A stretch of 15,734 nucleotides of DNA from JBCDCP01 sp039181495. GTDB lineage: Bacteria > Pseudomonadota > Alphaproteobacteria > Rhizobiales > Tepidamorphaceae. Both the position numbers and the translations under genes were made by a program. Under the pieces are notes generated by a model. It saw nothing but the letters and a program-made list of their open reading frames with translations, was not told where the DNA came from and ran no database searches. Positions within the stretch are counted from its first letter, which is position 1. Every line of letters begins with the position of its first letter. Shown in pieces: positions 1 through 6,542 of this stretch. Location: positions 1-15,734 of the forward strand of contig JBCDCP010000071.1 of NCBI GenBank assembly GCA_039181495.1, given 5' to 3'.

Positions 1-1
1 C

Positions 2-229
2 AGGGGCTGGCGTACATTGGTCACCCACTTGTCGGCGGGCGGCTTTGTCGGCCTTTTGACCGGCCTCGCGGTCACCGGCGCGAGCAAGGATGCTTTACTC
101 GGGATGTTGGGCGGTCTTGGAGCCGGTGTAATCGGCAGTGCCGTCTACTGGGCCATTGCCGGTCGCAACGCTGGTCGTTTGCAGTCATCGCTACAACGGG
201 AAGAAGAGCGCGGGCAGCCGCAGCACTAG
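2..229 (+). CDS. C-terminal part of a small membrane protein of unknown function (5' end outside the window)
   Basis: The frame is open from the first complete codon at base 2 and ends at a TAG at 227-229, so the gene probably starts upstream. A TTG at 17 could act as a start, but it has no visible ribosome binding site. The visible product has two Gly/Ala-rich hydrophobic stretches, roughly GGFVGLLTGLAVTG and LLGMLGGLGAGVIGSAVYWA. They are joined by a short SKDA turn and followed by a hydrophilic, charged tail ending in EEERGQPQH. This looks like a two-helix membrane hairpin with a polar C-terminus. I do not recognise the family. It lies about 155 bases upstream of the next gene on the same strand, but nothing shows co-transcription. 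The reading frame is fairly convincing; the function is unknown. Confidence 0.5.
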   Translation, partial: RGWRTLVTHLSAGGFVGLLTGLAVTGASKDALLGMLGGLGAGVIGSAVYWAIAGRNAGRLQSSLQREEERGQPQH

Positions 230-370
230 CTTGAGACGCCCGATTTTGAGCCCGGAACATGGCACGCTGAGCCTAGATCACATTTGCTGCGGACACCCCT
301 TTCGCCTTGGAAACACATCGCACCCTCCCTAAGGTCATGTTCCTGAAGAGCCGAGCGATTTGGCAGTCAC

Positions 371-379
371 GGGGGAGGA
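371..379 (+). promoter_or_regulatory. Ribosome binding site deciding the start at 385
   Basis: A purine-rich GGGGGAGGA run ends five bases before the ATG at 385. It is one of the strongest Shine-Dalgarno matches in the window and supports the shorter start over the TTG at 307. Confidence 0.7.
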
Positions 380-384
380 CAAAG

Positions 385-1065
385 ATGACGGCGCGCAAGC
401 AAAACGATCAGTCACCAGCGCAAAGGCTCCTCAAGAACCCCGAGCTCGTCCAAAAGGTGCTAATTGCCGGCAAGTCCAGCATCGCAGAGGCACTTGAACT
501 GTTGCTGGGGCGGGATGTTCCCCGCAAGATCCGCATCAGCAGGGCCATGGCGCGCAGCCTGCTGGTTCCGGTTTTTGTCACGATCCAGCAACTGGAAAAA
601 ACGCCACCGGCGGGGCGAGCTAAGCTTGGCAAGCAGTTTGATGGCATTCTTCTGCCGATCGACATCTTGCTTGATCTTCTAGGCGGTGAGAGTTCCTTGT
701 CCGGTTCTGGCTCGGGATCAGGCTCGGGAAGCGGCGCGACCCAAGACCCTTGCCGCCTCGAGCAGGACGCATTTGATCTGGCGCGACAGAATTCGCTGGA
801 TGCCTATCAACGGTTCGCCGATTGCCTGGATGACAATTCCGAGGAAAGCGACGGCTCGGGCGGCGAGCAATTTGATCTCGGATCCGGATGGGATGATCTG
901 GGTGGTATTGGGTCGAGCCAGTCTCCCGAAGGCGACACGCAATCACCATCGATTCCTGACCGCCCCTGCACCGAAGAGTGGGAGGCTTATGTTGCCATTG
1001 GGCCCGAATATACGGACGCCGCAGACGCATTGAGAGCGTGCCGCGAGGCAAACAGCGGAAATTGA
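385..1065 (+). CDS. Hypothetical protein with Gly-Ser linker and two C-x23-C modules
   Basis: This is a 226-residue protein of unrecognised family. I chose the ATG at 385 because a strong Shine-Dalgarno run (GGGGGAGGA, 371-379) sits just upstream; a TTG at 307 is possible but has no such site. Residues 1-100 form a basic and hydrophobic N-terminal region without a signal peptide, possibly helical. Residues 106-117 are an exact (Ser-Gly)x6 linker. Residues 122-151 and 194-223 are two similar modules, each reading PC, then 23 residues, then C, with Asn four residues on. C123, C147, C195 and C219 are the only cysteines in the protein. Between the modules is an acidic Ser/Gly/Asp-rich spacer. The modules could be disulfide-pinned helical hairpins, but that is inference. 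The gene converges on the exporter gene, with 24 bases between stops. Confidence 0.7.
   Translation: MTARKQNDQSPAQRLLKNPELVQKVLIAGKSSIAEALELLLGRDVPRKIRISRAMARSLLVPVFVTIQQLEKTPPAGRAKLGKQFDGILLPIDILLDLLGGESSLSGSGSGSGSGSGATQDPCRLEQDAFDLARQNSLDAYQRFADCLDDNSEESDGSGGEQFDLGSGWDDLGGIGSSQSPEGDTQSPSIPDRPCTEEWEAYVAIGPEYTDAADALRACREANSGN
700..735 (+). repeat. (Ser-Gly)x6 coding repeat with varied codons
   Basis: Twelve codons encode six Ser-Gly dipeptides. Five serine codon types or contexts (TCC, TCT, TCG, TCA, AGC) and three glycine codons (GGT, GGC, GGA) are mixed. The protein repeat is perfect while the DNA repeat is not, so a recent slippage tract is unlikely. It joins the N-terminal region to the first cysteine module. 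Confidence 0.8.
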
Positions 1066-1089
1066 GCTGTCGTCATCACGGAATTTGCG

Positions 1090-1734
1090 TCACCGCGCCT
1101 GCGTGAAGAGGAGCTTCACCGCAAATGCGCCCATCACACCAGCAAAGAGCCAGTCGAAGATGCGGGTCGCGGATTTGGATCGCTTGAGAAACACCGCGAT
1201 GCGTTCAGCACCCAATATGATCGGGATAATCAGCGGCACCGAAATCAGGATGAACCAGAAGCCCAAGAAGAACAGCTTGGAAACCGCGTAGGGGTCCGTC
1301 ACGGCGACGAACTGGGGCAGGAAGGTCACGAAGAACAGCACAATCTTCGGGTTCAGCAAGTTGATCGTCAGCCCCTTGAGATAGGCGGCGCGCGGGGTCG
1401 TCTGTTTCATCTGCGCGGGGTCGGATGTCAGCCCCGAGCCGTGGCGCAGGGCTTCATAGGCGAGCCATCCGAGATAGGCCGCTCCCACCCATTTGAGAAT
1501 CTCAAATGCGGTCGACGATGCAGCTAAGAGCGCCGACAACCCGATCGCCGCAAAGGCCGTATGCACAACCAGTCCGCTGCATGCCCCGGCCATGGAGGCA
1601 AAGCCCGCACGCCGTCCATTGGCCACGGTCTGGCCAAGGAACAGCGTCATGTCGGGACCAGGTGTCAGCGCGAGAATCGCGACGGCAAAGCTGTAGGCTG
1701 CGATCACCGGCAGTGCAGGCAGGAACTCAGGCAT
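1090..1734 (-). CDS. LysE/RhtB-family amino acid exporter
   Basis: This predicted inner-membrane exporter of the LysE/RhtB family would move amino acids or related small metabolites out of the cell, using ion gradients. At 214 residues it matches the usual family length of about 205-215. Family hallmarks are TPGPD at residues 24-28 near the end of the first membrane segment, and NLLNPK at about 125-130 before a hydrophobic segment. About six hydrophobic segments can be seen. I prefer the ATG at 1734 (protein start MPEFLPALPV) because the 32-residue extension from 1830 is arginine-rich and unlike the family N-terminus. No LysG- or Lrp-type regulator lies next to it, so the substrate cannot be guessed. 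It is transcribed away from the isomerase gene across a 145-base divergent spacer. Confidence 0.88.
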   Translation of the reverse strand: MPEFLPALPVIAAYSFAVAILALTPGPDMTLFLGQTVANGRRAGFASMAGACSGLVVHTAFAAIGLSALLAASSTAFEILKWVGAAYLGWLAYEALRHGSGLTSDPAQMKQTTPRAAYLKGLTINLLNPKIVLFFVTFLPQFVAVTDPYAVSKLFFLGFWFILISVPLIIPIILGAERIAVFLKRSKSATRIFDWLFAGVMGAFAVKLLFTQAR

Positions 1735-1826
1735 CTCGCGTCTCGTTTTAGCTCGTATCGATGGCGAGACACTAGCCCGACAGAAACGTGGATGACCACC
1801 CGATTGCTGCGTTCTTGCGGCGAAGG

Positions 1827-1842
1827 TCAAGCTCAGGCTTGA
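1827..1842. repeat. Short perfect inverted repeat in the divergent spacer
   Basis: TCAAGC, a TCAG loop and GCTTGA form 6-bp perfect arms within the 145-base spacer between the exporter and isomerase genes. It could be a regulator site or a small leader hairpin for the isomerase gene. Repeats this short also arise by chance. Confidence 0.25.
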
Positions 1843-1879
1843 TATCGCAAAGCGCCCACCCCGATTGCGGACAACGACA

Positions 1880-2497
1880 ATGCCCCGCCTCGATTTCTGG
1901 CTCGAGTTTGCCTCGACTTACACATATCTCTCCGCAATGCGCATTGGCACGGTCGCCGAAGAAGCCGGTGTCACAGTCCGGTGGCGGCCATTTCTGCTCG
2001 GCGTCGTCTTTCGCAAACTCGAATGGCCGGCGGACTCACCGTTCAACTGGCAGCCCGACAAGGGCCGCCACATGTGGCGCGATATGGAACGGATGTGCGA
2101 GGCCTATGACCTGCCGTTGAAGCGTCCGGAGCCGTTTCCCCAACCCTCCATTCTGGCTGCCCGCGTGGCTACCGCCATCGCGCAGGACGATCAGGCGGCG
2201 CCCGATGCCCTGCCATGCTTTTCGCGCACCGTCTTTCACGCCGAATACGGCCAGGGCCGGACGATAGGCGAAGCTGAGGTTCTGTCTGATTGCCTTCAGT
2301 CGGCCGGGCTTTCGAGCAGCTATCTCGAAATGGCCGTCTCACAACCGGTGAAGGATGCACTGCGGACCGAGACCGAAACAGCGTTGGCTGCGGGCGTGTT
2401 CGGTGCTCCAACGTTCCTTACTACAGGAGGAGAACTGTTCTGGGGAAATGACCGATTGGAACAGGCGATTGCCTGGGCCAAACACGAGAGCCCGTGA
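1880..2497 (+). CDS. 2-hydroxychromene-2-carboxylate isomerase-like protein (DsbA/GST-kappa fold)
   Basis: The 205-residue product matches the GST-kappa/DsbA-fold isomerases. Characterised members use glutathione to isomerise 2-hydroxychromene-2-carboxylate in naphthalene breakdown. Visible hallmarks are FWLEFASTYTYLS at residues 6-18, with the presumed catalytic Ser12. Others are the NWQPDKGRHMWRDMER region at about 56-71 and GAPTFLTTGGELFWGNDRLE near the C-terminus, which is the typical cis-Pro segment of the thioredoxin fold. The ATG at 1880 is preferred to the TTG at 1865 because it begins directly with the conserved first strand; neither has a good Shine-Dalgarno site. No other aromatic degradation genes are nearby, so the real substrate may differ. 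The family call is firm; the reaction is inferred. Confidence 0.87.
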   Translation: MPRLDFWLEFASTYTYLSAMRIGTVAEEAGVTVRWRPFLLGVVFRKLEWPADSPFNWQPDKGRHMWRDMERMCEAYDLPLKRPEPFPQPSILAARVATAIAQDDQAAPDALPCFSRTVFHAEYGQGRTIGEAEVLSDCLQSAGLSSSYLEMAVSQPVKDALRTETETALAAGVFGAPTFLTTGGELFWGNDRLEQAIAWAKHESP

Positions 2498-2557
2498 CTT
2501 TGCATCGCTCTGCACCATATCGGGCGGCGTTGCTCTCCAATCACGGTCGGATCGCCG

Positions 2558-2989
2558 ATGTTATTGCCAAGTCTGTCTCTTGTTCTCGGTGCGGCGTCCG
2601 CCGCCATTATCGTGTTCTTTGGCGCGGGGATCGCGCCTGTGATTTTTGGGCGGCTGAGTGAAGCCGACGCGGGACGGGTCGTTCGTGCGGTGTTCCCGCG
2701 CTATTACCTGATCCTGGGTGTACTGACCGCCGGCGCCGCGCTCGCTGCCAGTCTCGCCATGCCATTTGTGGCCATATTCTATGCGGCGTGTGCAATCGGT
2801 TTCGTCTTTGCCCGGCAGGTTCTCATGCCGCGGATAAACACCCATCGCGATGCCATGCTGGCCGGTGATGCGTCCGCAGGCGCGCTGTTTGAGTCGCTGC
2901 ACAAGCGCTCAGTGCAGCTCAACATGGTGCAACTTGTCTTCGTCGCTGCCGCAGTCACCCTGACGCTTTGGCAGATGGCGACTAGCTGA
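2558..2989 (+). CDS. DUF4149 / TMEM205-like integral membrane protein
   Basis: This is a 143-residue, mostly hydrophobic protein with about four membrane segments at roughly residues 5-28, 48-65, 67-85 and 122-140. The spacing and content fit the DUF4149 family (TMEM205-like), including the GxxxAPxxF-like end of the first helix, a central YYLILG segment and the LHKRSVQLNMVQL motif before the last helix. Its function is not known. The ATG at 2558 has only a weak ribosome binding site. It lies 60 bases downstream of the isomerase gene and 99 bases before argG on the same strand. It could therefore be co-transcribed with either, but no promoter or terminator settles this. Confidence 0.75.
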   Translation: MLLPSLSLVLGAASAAIIVFFGAGIAPVIFGRLSEADAGRVVRAVFPRYYLILGVLTAGAALAASLAMPFVAIFYAACAIGFVFARQVLMPRINTHRDAMLAGDASAGALFESLHKRSVQLNMVQLVFVAAAVTLTLWQMATS

Positions 2990-3088
2990 GCAGGTATGCG
3001 CGAGCCAGCCTGCAGCCACATTGCGCCGGTTCGACAGGAGCGCTAGTGCTGCATCTCAGTTTTCCAGACCGCGTTCCAGGGACACATC

Positions 3089-4309
3089 ATGGGCATCGAC
3101 GCAAGCAAGGTCGTGCTCGCCTATTCTGGCGGGCTCGACACCTCGATCATTCTCAAATGGCTGCAGACCGAACTCGGCGCAGAGGTCGTCACCTTCACCG
3201 CTGATCTGGGACAGGGCGAAGAACTCGGCCCGGCCCGGCACAAAGCGCAACTGCTCGGCATCCCCGATGAGAGCATCTTCATTGAGGATCTGCGCGAGGA
3301 ATTCGTACGTGACTTCGTCTTTCCGATGTTCCGCGCCAACGCGCTGTATGAAGGCGTCTACCTGCTCGGCACCTCCATTGCCCGGCCGCTGATTTCGAAG
3401 CGTCTGATCGAGATTGCCGCCGAAACAGGTGCGGATGCCATTGCCCATGGCGCCACCGGCAAGGGCAACGATCAGGTACGCTTTGAACTGTCCGCCTATG
3501 CCCTCAATCCAGACATCAAGATTATCGCGCCCTGGCGGGACTGGGATTTCAAGTCCCGCACCGATCTGATCGATTTTGCGCAGGCGCATCAGATCCCGGT
3601 GCCGAAGGATAAGCAGGGTGAAGCGCCGTTCTCGGTTGATGCAAACCTTCTGCACTCGTCATCGGAGGGCAAGGTTCTCGAAGACCCCAACGAGACCCCG
3701 CCAGAGTACGTCTATCAGCGCACGGTTTCCCCAGAAAACGCTCCGGATACGCCAACGATTGTCGAAATCGGATTCAACAAAGGCGATGCGGTTTCAATCG
3801 ATGGCAAACCGATGAGCCCGGCAACACTGCTGACCGAACTCAATCGACTCGGCCATGACAACGGGATTGGCCGTCTCGATCTGGTTGAGAACCGCTATGT
3901 CGGCATGAAGTCGCGTGGTGTCTACGAGACACCCGGCGGCACGATCCTGCTGACAGCCCACCGGGCCATGGAATCGCTAACGCTTGACCGTGAAGCGGCC
4001 CACCTCAAAGACAGCCTGATGCCGCGCTATGCCGAGCTCATCTATTACGGCTTCTGGTTCAGCCCCGAGCGCGAGATGCTGCAGGCCCTGATCGACAAGA
4101 GCCAGGAGCATGTTGAGGGAACCGTCCGGCTCAAGCTCTATAAGGGCAACGTCATCGTCGAAGGGCGCGAAAGCTCCAAATCACTTTACGCAGACGATCT
4201 CGTCACCTTTGAAGATGATCGCGGTGCCTATGACCAGAAGGATGCAGAAGGCTTCATCCGGCTCAATGCGCTGCGCTTGAGAACGCGCGCACGCCGCGAC
4301 GGCAGGTAA
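3089..4309 (+). CDS. argG: Argininosuccinate synthase
   Basis: ArgG joins citrulline and aspartate, using ATP, to form argininosuccinate, the penultimate step of arginine synthesis in the cytoplasm. The protein is complete at 406 residues, the usual length for bacterial type I enzymes. The ATP-binding P-loop is clear at residues 10-19 (LAYSGGLDTS). The substrate-binding stretch GATGKGNDQVRFE, the APWRDW motif, EGKVLEDP, and the later NRYVGMKSRGVYETPGG and EREMLQALIDKSQ segments are all in the expected order. The start at 3089 is supported by AGGGA at 3078-3082. No other arg genes are nearby, as is common in alphaproteobacteria. The C-terminus ends in an Arg-rich tail. I see no frame damage. 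Confidence 0.98.
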   Translation: MGIDASKVVLAYSGGLDTSIILKWLQTELGAEVVTFTADLGQGEELGPARHKAQLLGIPDESIFIEDLREEFVRDFVFPMFRANALYEGVYLLGTSIARPLISKRLIEIAAETGADAIAHGATGKGNDQVRFELSAYALNPDIKIIAPWRDWDFKSRTDLIDFAQAHQIPVPKDKQGEAPFSVDANLLHSSSEGKVLEDPNETPPEYVYQRTVSPENAPDTPTIVEIGFNKGDAVSIDGKPMSPATLLTELNRLGHDNGIGRLDLVENRYVGMKSRGVYETPGGTILLTAHRAMESLTLDREAAHLKDSLMPRYAELIYYGFWFSPEREMLQALIDKSQEHVEGTVRLKLYKGNVIVEGRESSKSLYADDLVTFEDDRGAYDQKDAEGFIRLNALRLRTRARRDGR

Positions 4310-4371
4310 GCAATTACGGCCGCAAAGAACGGCGGTCTCGAACAGCACTACTTCCGCTGAGGAGTTGCGCT

Positions 4372-4392
4372 CGCCATATTAAAAATATGGCG
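4372..4392 (+). promoter_or_regulatory. Perfect hairpin enclosing the start codon of the M50 protease gene
   Basis: CGCCATATT, an AAA loop and AATATGGCG form perfect 9-bp arms. The ATG at 4387-4389 lies inside the 3' arm. The only good Shine-Dalgarno-like run (GAGGAG, 4359-4364) is 22 bases from the ATG, too far for normal use, and lies just outside the hairpin. In mRNA the stem would hide the start codon; in DNA it could equally be a dimeric regulator site. Confidence 0.5.
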
Positions 4393-5511
4393 TGGTCAAT
4401 TTCGCTCGGGTCAGTCTTTGGCTCTGAGATACGCATCCATCTGACATTCCTGCTCCTGCTCGTCTGGATCGGGATAGCCCATTATGTCGAAGGCGGCGCA
4501 GCGGTAGCGATGGACGGCGTCCTGTTCATTGCGGCGGTCTTTGGTTGTGTTCTCCTGCATGAGCTTGGTCATGCAGTGGCGGCGCGTCGCTACGGCATCC
4601 GAACCCCCGACATCACGCTGCTACCGATTGGAGGCATGGCGCGTTTGGAGCGGATTCCTGAAGATCCCGGTCAGGAAATCGTCATCGCCATCGCCGGCCC
4701 ACTGGTGAACGTGGTCATCGCCGCGTTTCTCATACTGGTGTTGGGCGCAACGCTTGATATGGCGACATTGGAAACGATTGATGACCCCGAGCCCGGTTTT
4801 CTCGTCCGGCTCGCGGCGATCAATATCTTTCTCGTGATCTTCAATACGATCCCGGCCTTCCCAATGGATGGTGGGCGGGTTCTGCGCGCGCTGCTGGCAA
4901 CGCGTTACTCGCGCACAAAGGCGACACGCATTGCCGCAAACACAGGTCAGATACTGTCGTTCTTTTTCGGCTTTTTCGGGCTGATGGCAGGAAATCCGAT
5001 CCTCGTTTTCATCGCCATCTTCGTCTATCTCGCCGCCGCCGCTGAGTCCGGCTCAACCGAGTTGGTTCAACTCGCTCGGCGACTCAAGGTCGATCGCGCC
5101 ATGATCACCCATTTCGAACCGCTCGATACCGGAGCAACCGTCGGTCAGGCGGCAAAACTGATGCTTGAAACAACCCAGCACGAGTTCCCGGTCGTCGATG
5201 GCGGTGGCCGACTGCGCGGATTTCTCACCCGAGAGCAGATGGTCGCCGGTCTACATGCCCATGGCCCTTCAATGCCTGTCCTGGATGCGATTGGCGAGAC
5301 CGCGCCAACGGTCGAAGTGTCGACTCGTCTCGACAAGGCGCTGGAACGGATGCAGGCCGATGGCAACAAGCTGATTGGCGTGACTGATATCGATGGTCGT
5401 TTCGTCGGCTACATCAGCCAGGAGAACATCGCTGAACTGATGATGCTCGGTGGCACGGACTGGGCGGCATCCACAGCCGGACCAACCGGCCCACGGGTGC
5501 CGCAGCGCTGA
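4387..5511 (+). CDS. Site-2-type zinc metalloprotease (M50 family) with two CBS domains
   Basis: This is an intramembrane metalloprotease of the SpoIVFB-like M50 subgroup, 374 residues long. Residues 1-225 form the membrane part. HELGH at 58-62 supplies two zinc-binding histidines and the catalytic glutamate. NTIPAFPMDGG at 153-163 supplies the third zinc ligand, Asp161. An IAGPLVN motif lies at 102-108. Residues 235-355 form two CBS domains, ending near YISQENIAELM; in this class they usually bind adenine nucleotides and gate activity. Such enzymes cut membrane-bound substrates, often anti-sigma factors or transcription factor precursors, but no candidate substrate is adjacent. The start codon lies within a hairpin and lacks a well-spaced ribosome binding site. 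A weak terminator-like hairpin follows at 5522-5554. Confidence 0.93.
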   Translation: MAWSISLGSVFGSEIRIHLTFLLLLVWIGIAHYVEGGAAVAMDGVLFIAAVFGCVLLHELGHAVAARRYGIRTPDITLLPIGGMARLERIPEDPGQEIVIAIAGPLVNVVIAAFLILVLGATLDMATLETIDDPEPGFLVRLAAINIFLVIFNTIPAFPMDGGRVLRALLATRYSRTKATRIAANTGQILSFFFGFFGLMAGNPILVFIAIFVYLAAAAESGSTELVQLARRLKVDRAMITHFEPLDTGATVGQAAKLMLETTQHEFPVVDGGGRLRGFLTREQMVAGLHAHGPSMPVLDAIGETAPTVEVSTRLDKALERMQADGNKLIGVTDIDGRFVGYISQENIAELMMLGGTDWAASTAGPTGPRVPQR

Positions 5512-5521
5512 CTCCGGCATC

Positions 5522-5554
5522 CAGCACGGCCCCCAAAGGCCTTAGTCCGGGCTG
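5522..5554 (+). terminator. Possible terminator hairpin after the M50 protease gene
   Basis: CAGCACGG (5522-5529) pairs with CCGGGCTG (5547-5554) with one mismatch. The loop contains a self-complementary AAGGCCTT. It starts 11 bases after the protease stop codon. There is no T-run, so this is only a moderate candidate. Confidence 0.35.
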
Positions 5555-5673
5555 TATTGATCTTCGACAACGTCTGACGCTAACGCCTGATTAACGATGT
5601 CGCTCACCTGCGACGCTGCCATCTCCGCCTCAATAAATCAGTGTAAAGCTATAGTATGAGTCGCAATGAAAAC

Positions 5674-5700
5674 TCTATAGTTGTATAATACAATTATAGA
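5674..5700. promoter_or_regulatory. 27-bp near-perfect palindrome over a TATAAT box (candidate promoter/operator)
   Basis: Arms 5674-5686 and 5688-5700 are 13 bp each around a single central A. They match at every position but one (G5680 against T5694, a wobble pair in RNA). The centre, 5684-5689, reads TATAAT, the exact sigma-70-type -10 consensus. No convincing -35 box is seen 16-18 bases upstream. A regulator bound here would cover the -10 region of the promoter for the downstream Cache-protein gene. CTATAG also occurs at 5649-5654, 26 bases before its copy in the left arm. Confidence 0.5.
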
Positions 5701-5716
5701 TATACTACCTTATATC
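5699..5716. repeat. Small AT-rich palindrome
   Basis: GATATA (5699-5704) and TATATC (5711-5716) are perfect 6-bp arms around CTACCT. The loop's CTACCTT (5705-5711) is also inverted as AAGGTAG at 5733-5739. These nested repeats adjoin the 27-bp palindrome. Confidence 0.35.
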
Positions 5717-5802
5717 GTCTGATACACAACTAAAGGTAGGTGCATTCATTTCTTCTCAAGAAATATGGCGGCTACTCCTGTTGGGGTTCGTATTTCCCCC
5801 TA

Positions 5803-5819
5803 TCGCTTCGCAGAAGCGA
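5803..5819 (+). promoter_or_regulatory. Leader hairpin upstream of the Cache-protein start
   Basis: TCGCTTC, a GCA loop and GAAGCGA form perfect 7-bp arms. The hairpin ends about ten bases before the AGGAGA Shine-Dalgarno site at 5830-5835. A second possible pairing just upstream joins GGGG (5783-5786) with CCCC (5796-5799). They may stabilise or time translation of the leader. Confidence 0.4.
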
Positions 5820-5842
5820 ACCGAAACACAGGAGAATCTTCC

Positions 5843-6427
5843 ATGGCATCTAACCTCTTCAAGGCAGCAGCCGTCGCTGGTGTCGCCCTGTTGGCCACCG
5901 GTCATGCGCAGGCAACTGAAGGCCCCCACGTGGGCCCGATCAAGGAATATGTGAACGCCAACGTCATGAGCTGGCTGTCTGATCCGGCCGTTGTGTCCGC
6001 CATCAAGGCACAGAACGACAAGACCGCTGGCATGAGCGCTGCCCAGATCGAAGAGATGGATCAGAAGTGGCGCGCAGAGACTGGCGCCTCGGATCGTCCG
6101 ATGATCGAAGGCATCCTCGCCAATGACCTTTCCGCCTTCCTCAAGGACAAGAAGAACGCGGCAGCCGGCATGATCACCGAGATGTTCGTCATGGATGCCA
6201 AGGGACTCAATGTTGGCCAGAGCGATGTCACCTCGGACTACTGGCAGGGCGACGAGGCCAAGTGGCAGAAGACCTACAAGGTTGGCCCAAACGCGATCTT
6301 TGTCGACGAAATCGAAAAGGATGAATCGACACAGACCCTGCAGTCGCAGGTGTCGGTTTCGATCACCGATGAGTCAGGCGCACCTATCGGCGCCATCACG
6401 CTCGGCATCAACGTCGACGCCCTCTGA
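5843..6427 (+). CDS. Secreted stand-alone Cache/PDC-type sensor protein
   Basis: This is a 194-residue predicted periplasmic protein. Residues 1-24 form a clear signal peptide with a likely cut after HAQA. The mature part reads like a single Cache/PDC sensory fold. A helical N-terminal segment leads to FVMDAKGLNVGQSDVTSDYW at about 115-134, a polar segment with EAKWQKTY, and a final pair of strands VSVSITDESGAPIGAITLGI. The MDAKG-to-DYWQ stretch and the closing IGAITLG strand are typical of dCache/PDC domains normally built into receptors. No membrane helix or signalling domain remains. The ATG at 5843 is chosen for its AGGAGA site and the signal peptide that follows. The gene is 115 bases upstream of a chemoreceptor gene, so it may act as a soluble sensor or ligand-binding partner. 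Fold match is probable; partnership is inferred. Confidence 0.8.
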   Translation: MASNLFKAAAVAGVALLATGHAQATEGPHVGPIKEYVNANVMSWLSDPAVVSAIKAQNDKTAGMSAAQIEEMDQKWRAETGASDRPMIEGILANDLSAFLKDKKNAAAGMITEMFVMDAKGLNVGQSDVTSDYWQGDEAKWQKTYKVGPNAIFVDEIEKDESTQTLQSQVSVSITDESGAPIGAITLGINVDAL

Positions 6428-6441
6428 TTCTCCCCTAAGGC

Positions 6442-6474
6442 CCCAGGGCGGCGGCTGTTTGCGACCGCCCCGGG
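6442..6474 (+). terminator. GC-rich hairpin between the Cache-protein and MCP genes
   Basis: CCCAGGGCGG (6442-6451) pairs with CCGCCCCGGG (6465-6474) with one A-C mismatch around a 13-base loop. It begins 15 bases after the stop codon and is not followed by a T-run. It could partly end transcription or protect the 3' end of the upstream message, giving more Cache protein than receptor. Confidence 0.4.
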
Positions 6475-6542
6475 AGACCCCTTGCATCGACCGACCCGTC
6501 AAGTAGCCAGAATTTTATAGCTCCCAGGGGACAGAAAGAACC

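Larger units (their letters stand above)
5512..5842. other. 331-base spacer with AT-rich core and several palindromes
   Basis: No gene is supported here. The first part has a terminator-like hairpin. Bases 5641-5760 contain 38 G or C in 120 (about 32 percent by hand count), far below the flanking genes. This core holds a 27-bp palindrome over a TATAAT box and a smaller palindrome at 5699-5716. Two possible leader hairpins follow before the Shine-Dalgarno site of the next gene. The layout suggests a regulated promoter and structured leader for the Cache-protein/MCP pair. Confidence 0.7.

Noticed and set aside
1735..1879. Regulator gene for the LysE exporter in the divergent spacer
   Set aside because: The spacer is only 145 bases and the divergent gene is an isomerase-like protein, not a LysR- or Lrp-type regulator.
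3056..3655. Minus-strand open frame of 199 codons inside argG
   Set aside because: It is antisense to highly conserved argG codons and shows no protein-family signal.
4383..5770. AAATATGGCG repeated at 4383-4392 and 5761-5770, each over an ATG
   Set aside because: Repeated ten-base words are expected by chance in a window of this size. The second copy lacks the inverted arm found at the first.
5765..5842. Upstream in-frame ATG giving the Cache-type protein 26 more N-terminal residues
   Set aside because: It lacks a Shine-Dalgarno site, would bury the signal peptide, and passes through the leader hairpins. The ATG at 5843 has AGGAGA and is followed at once by a normal signal peptide.
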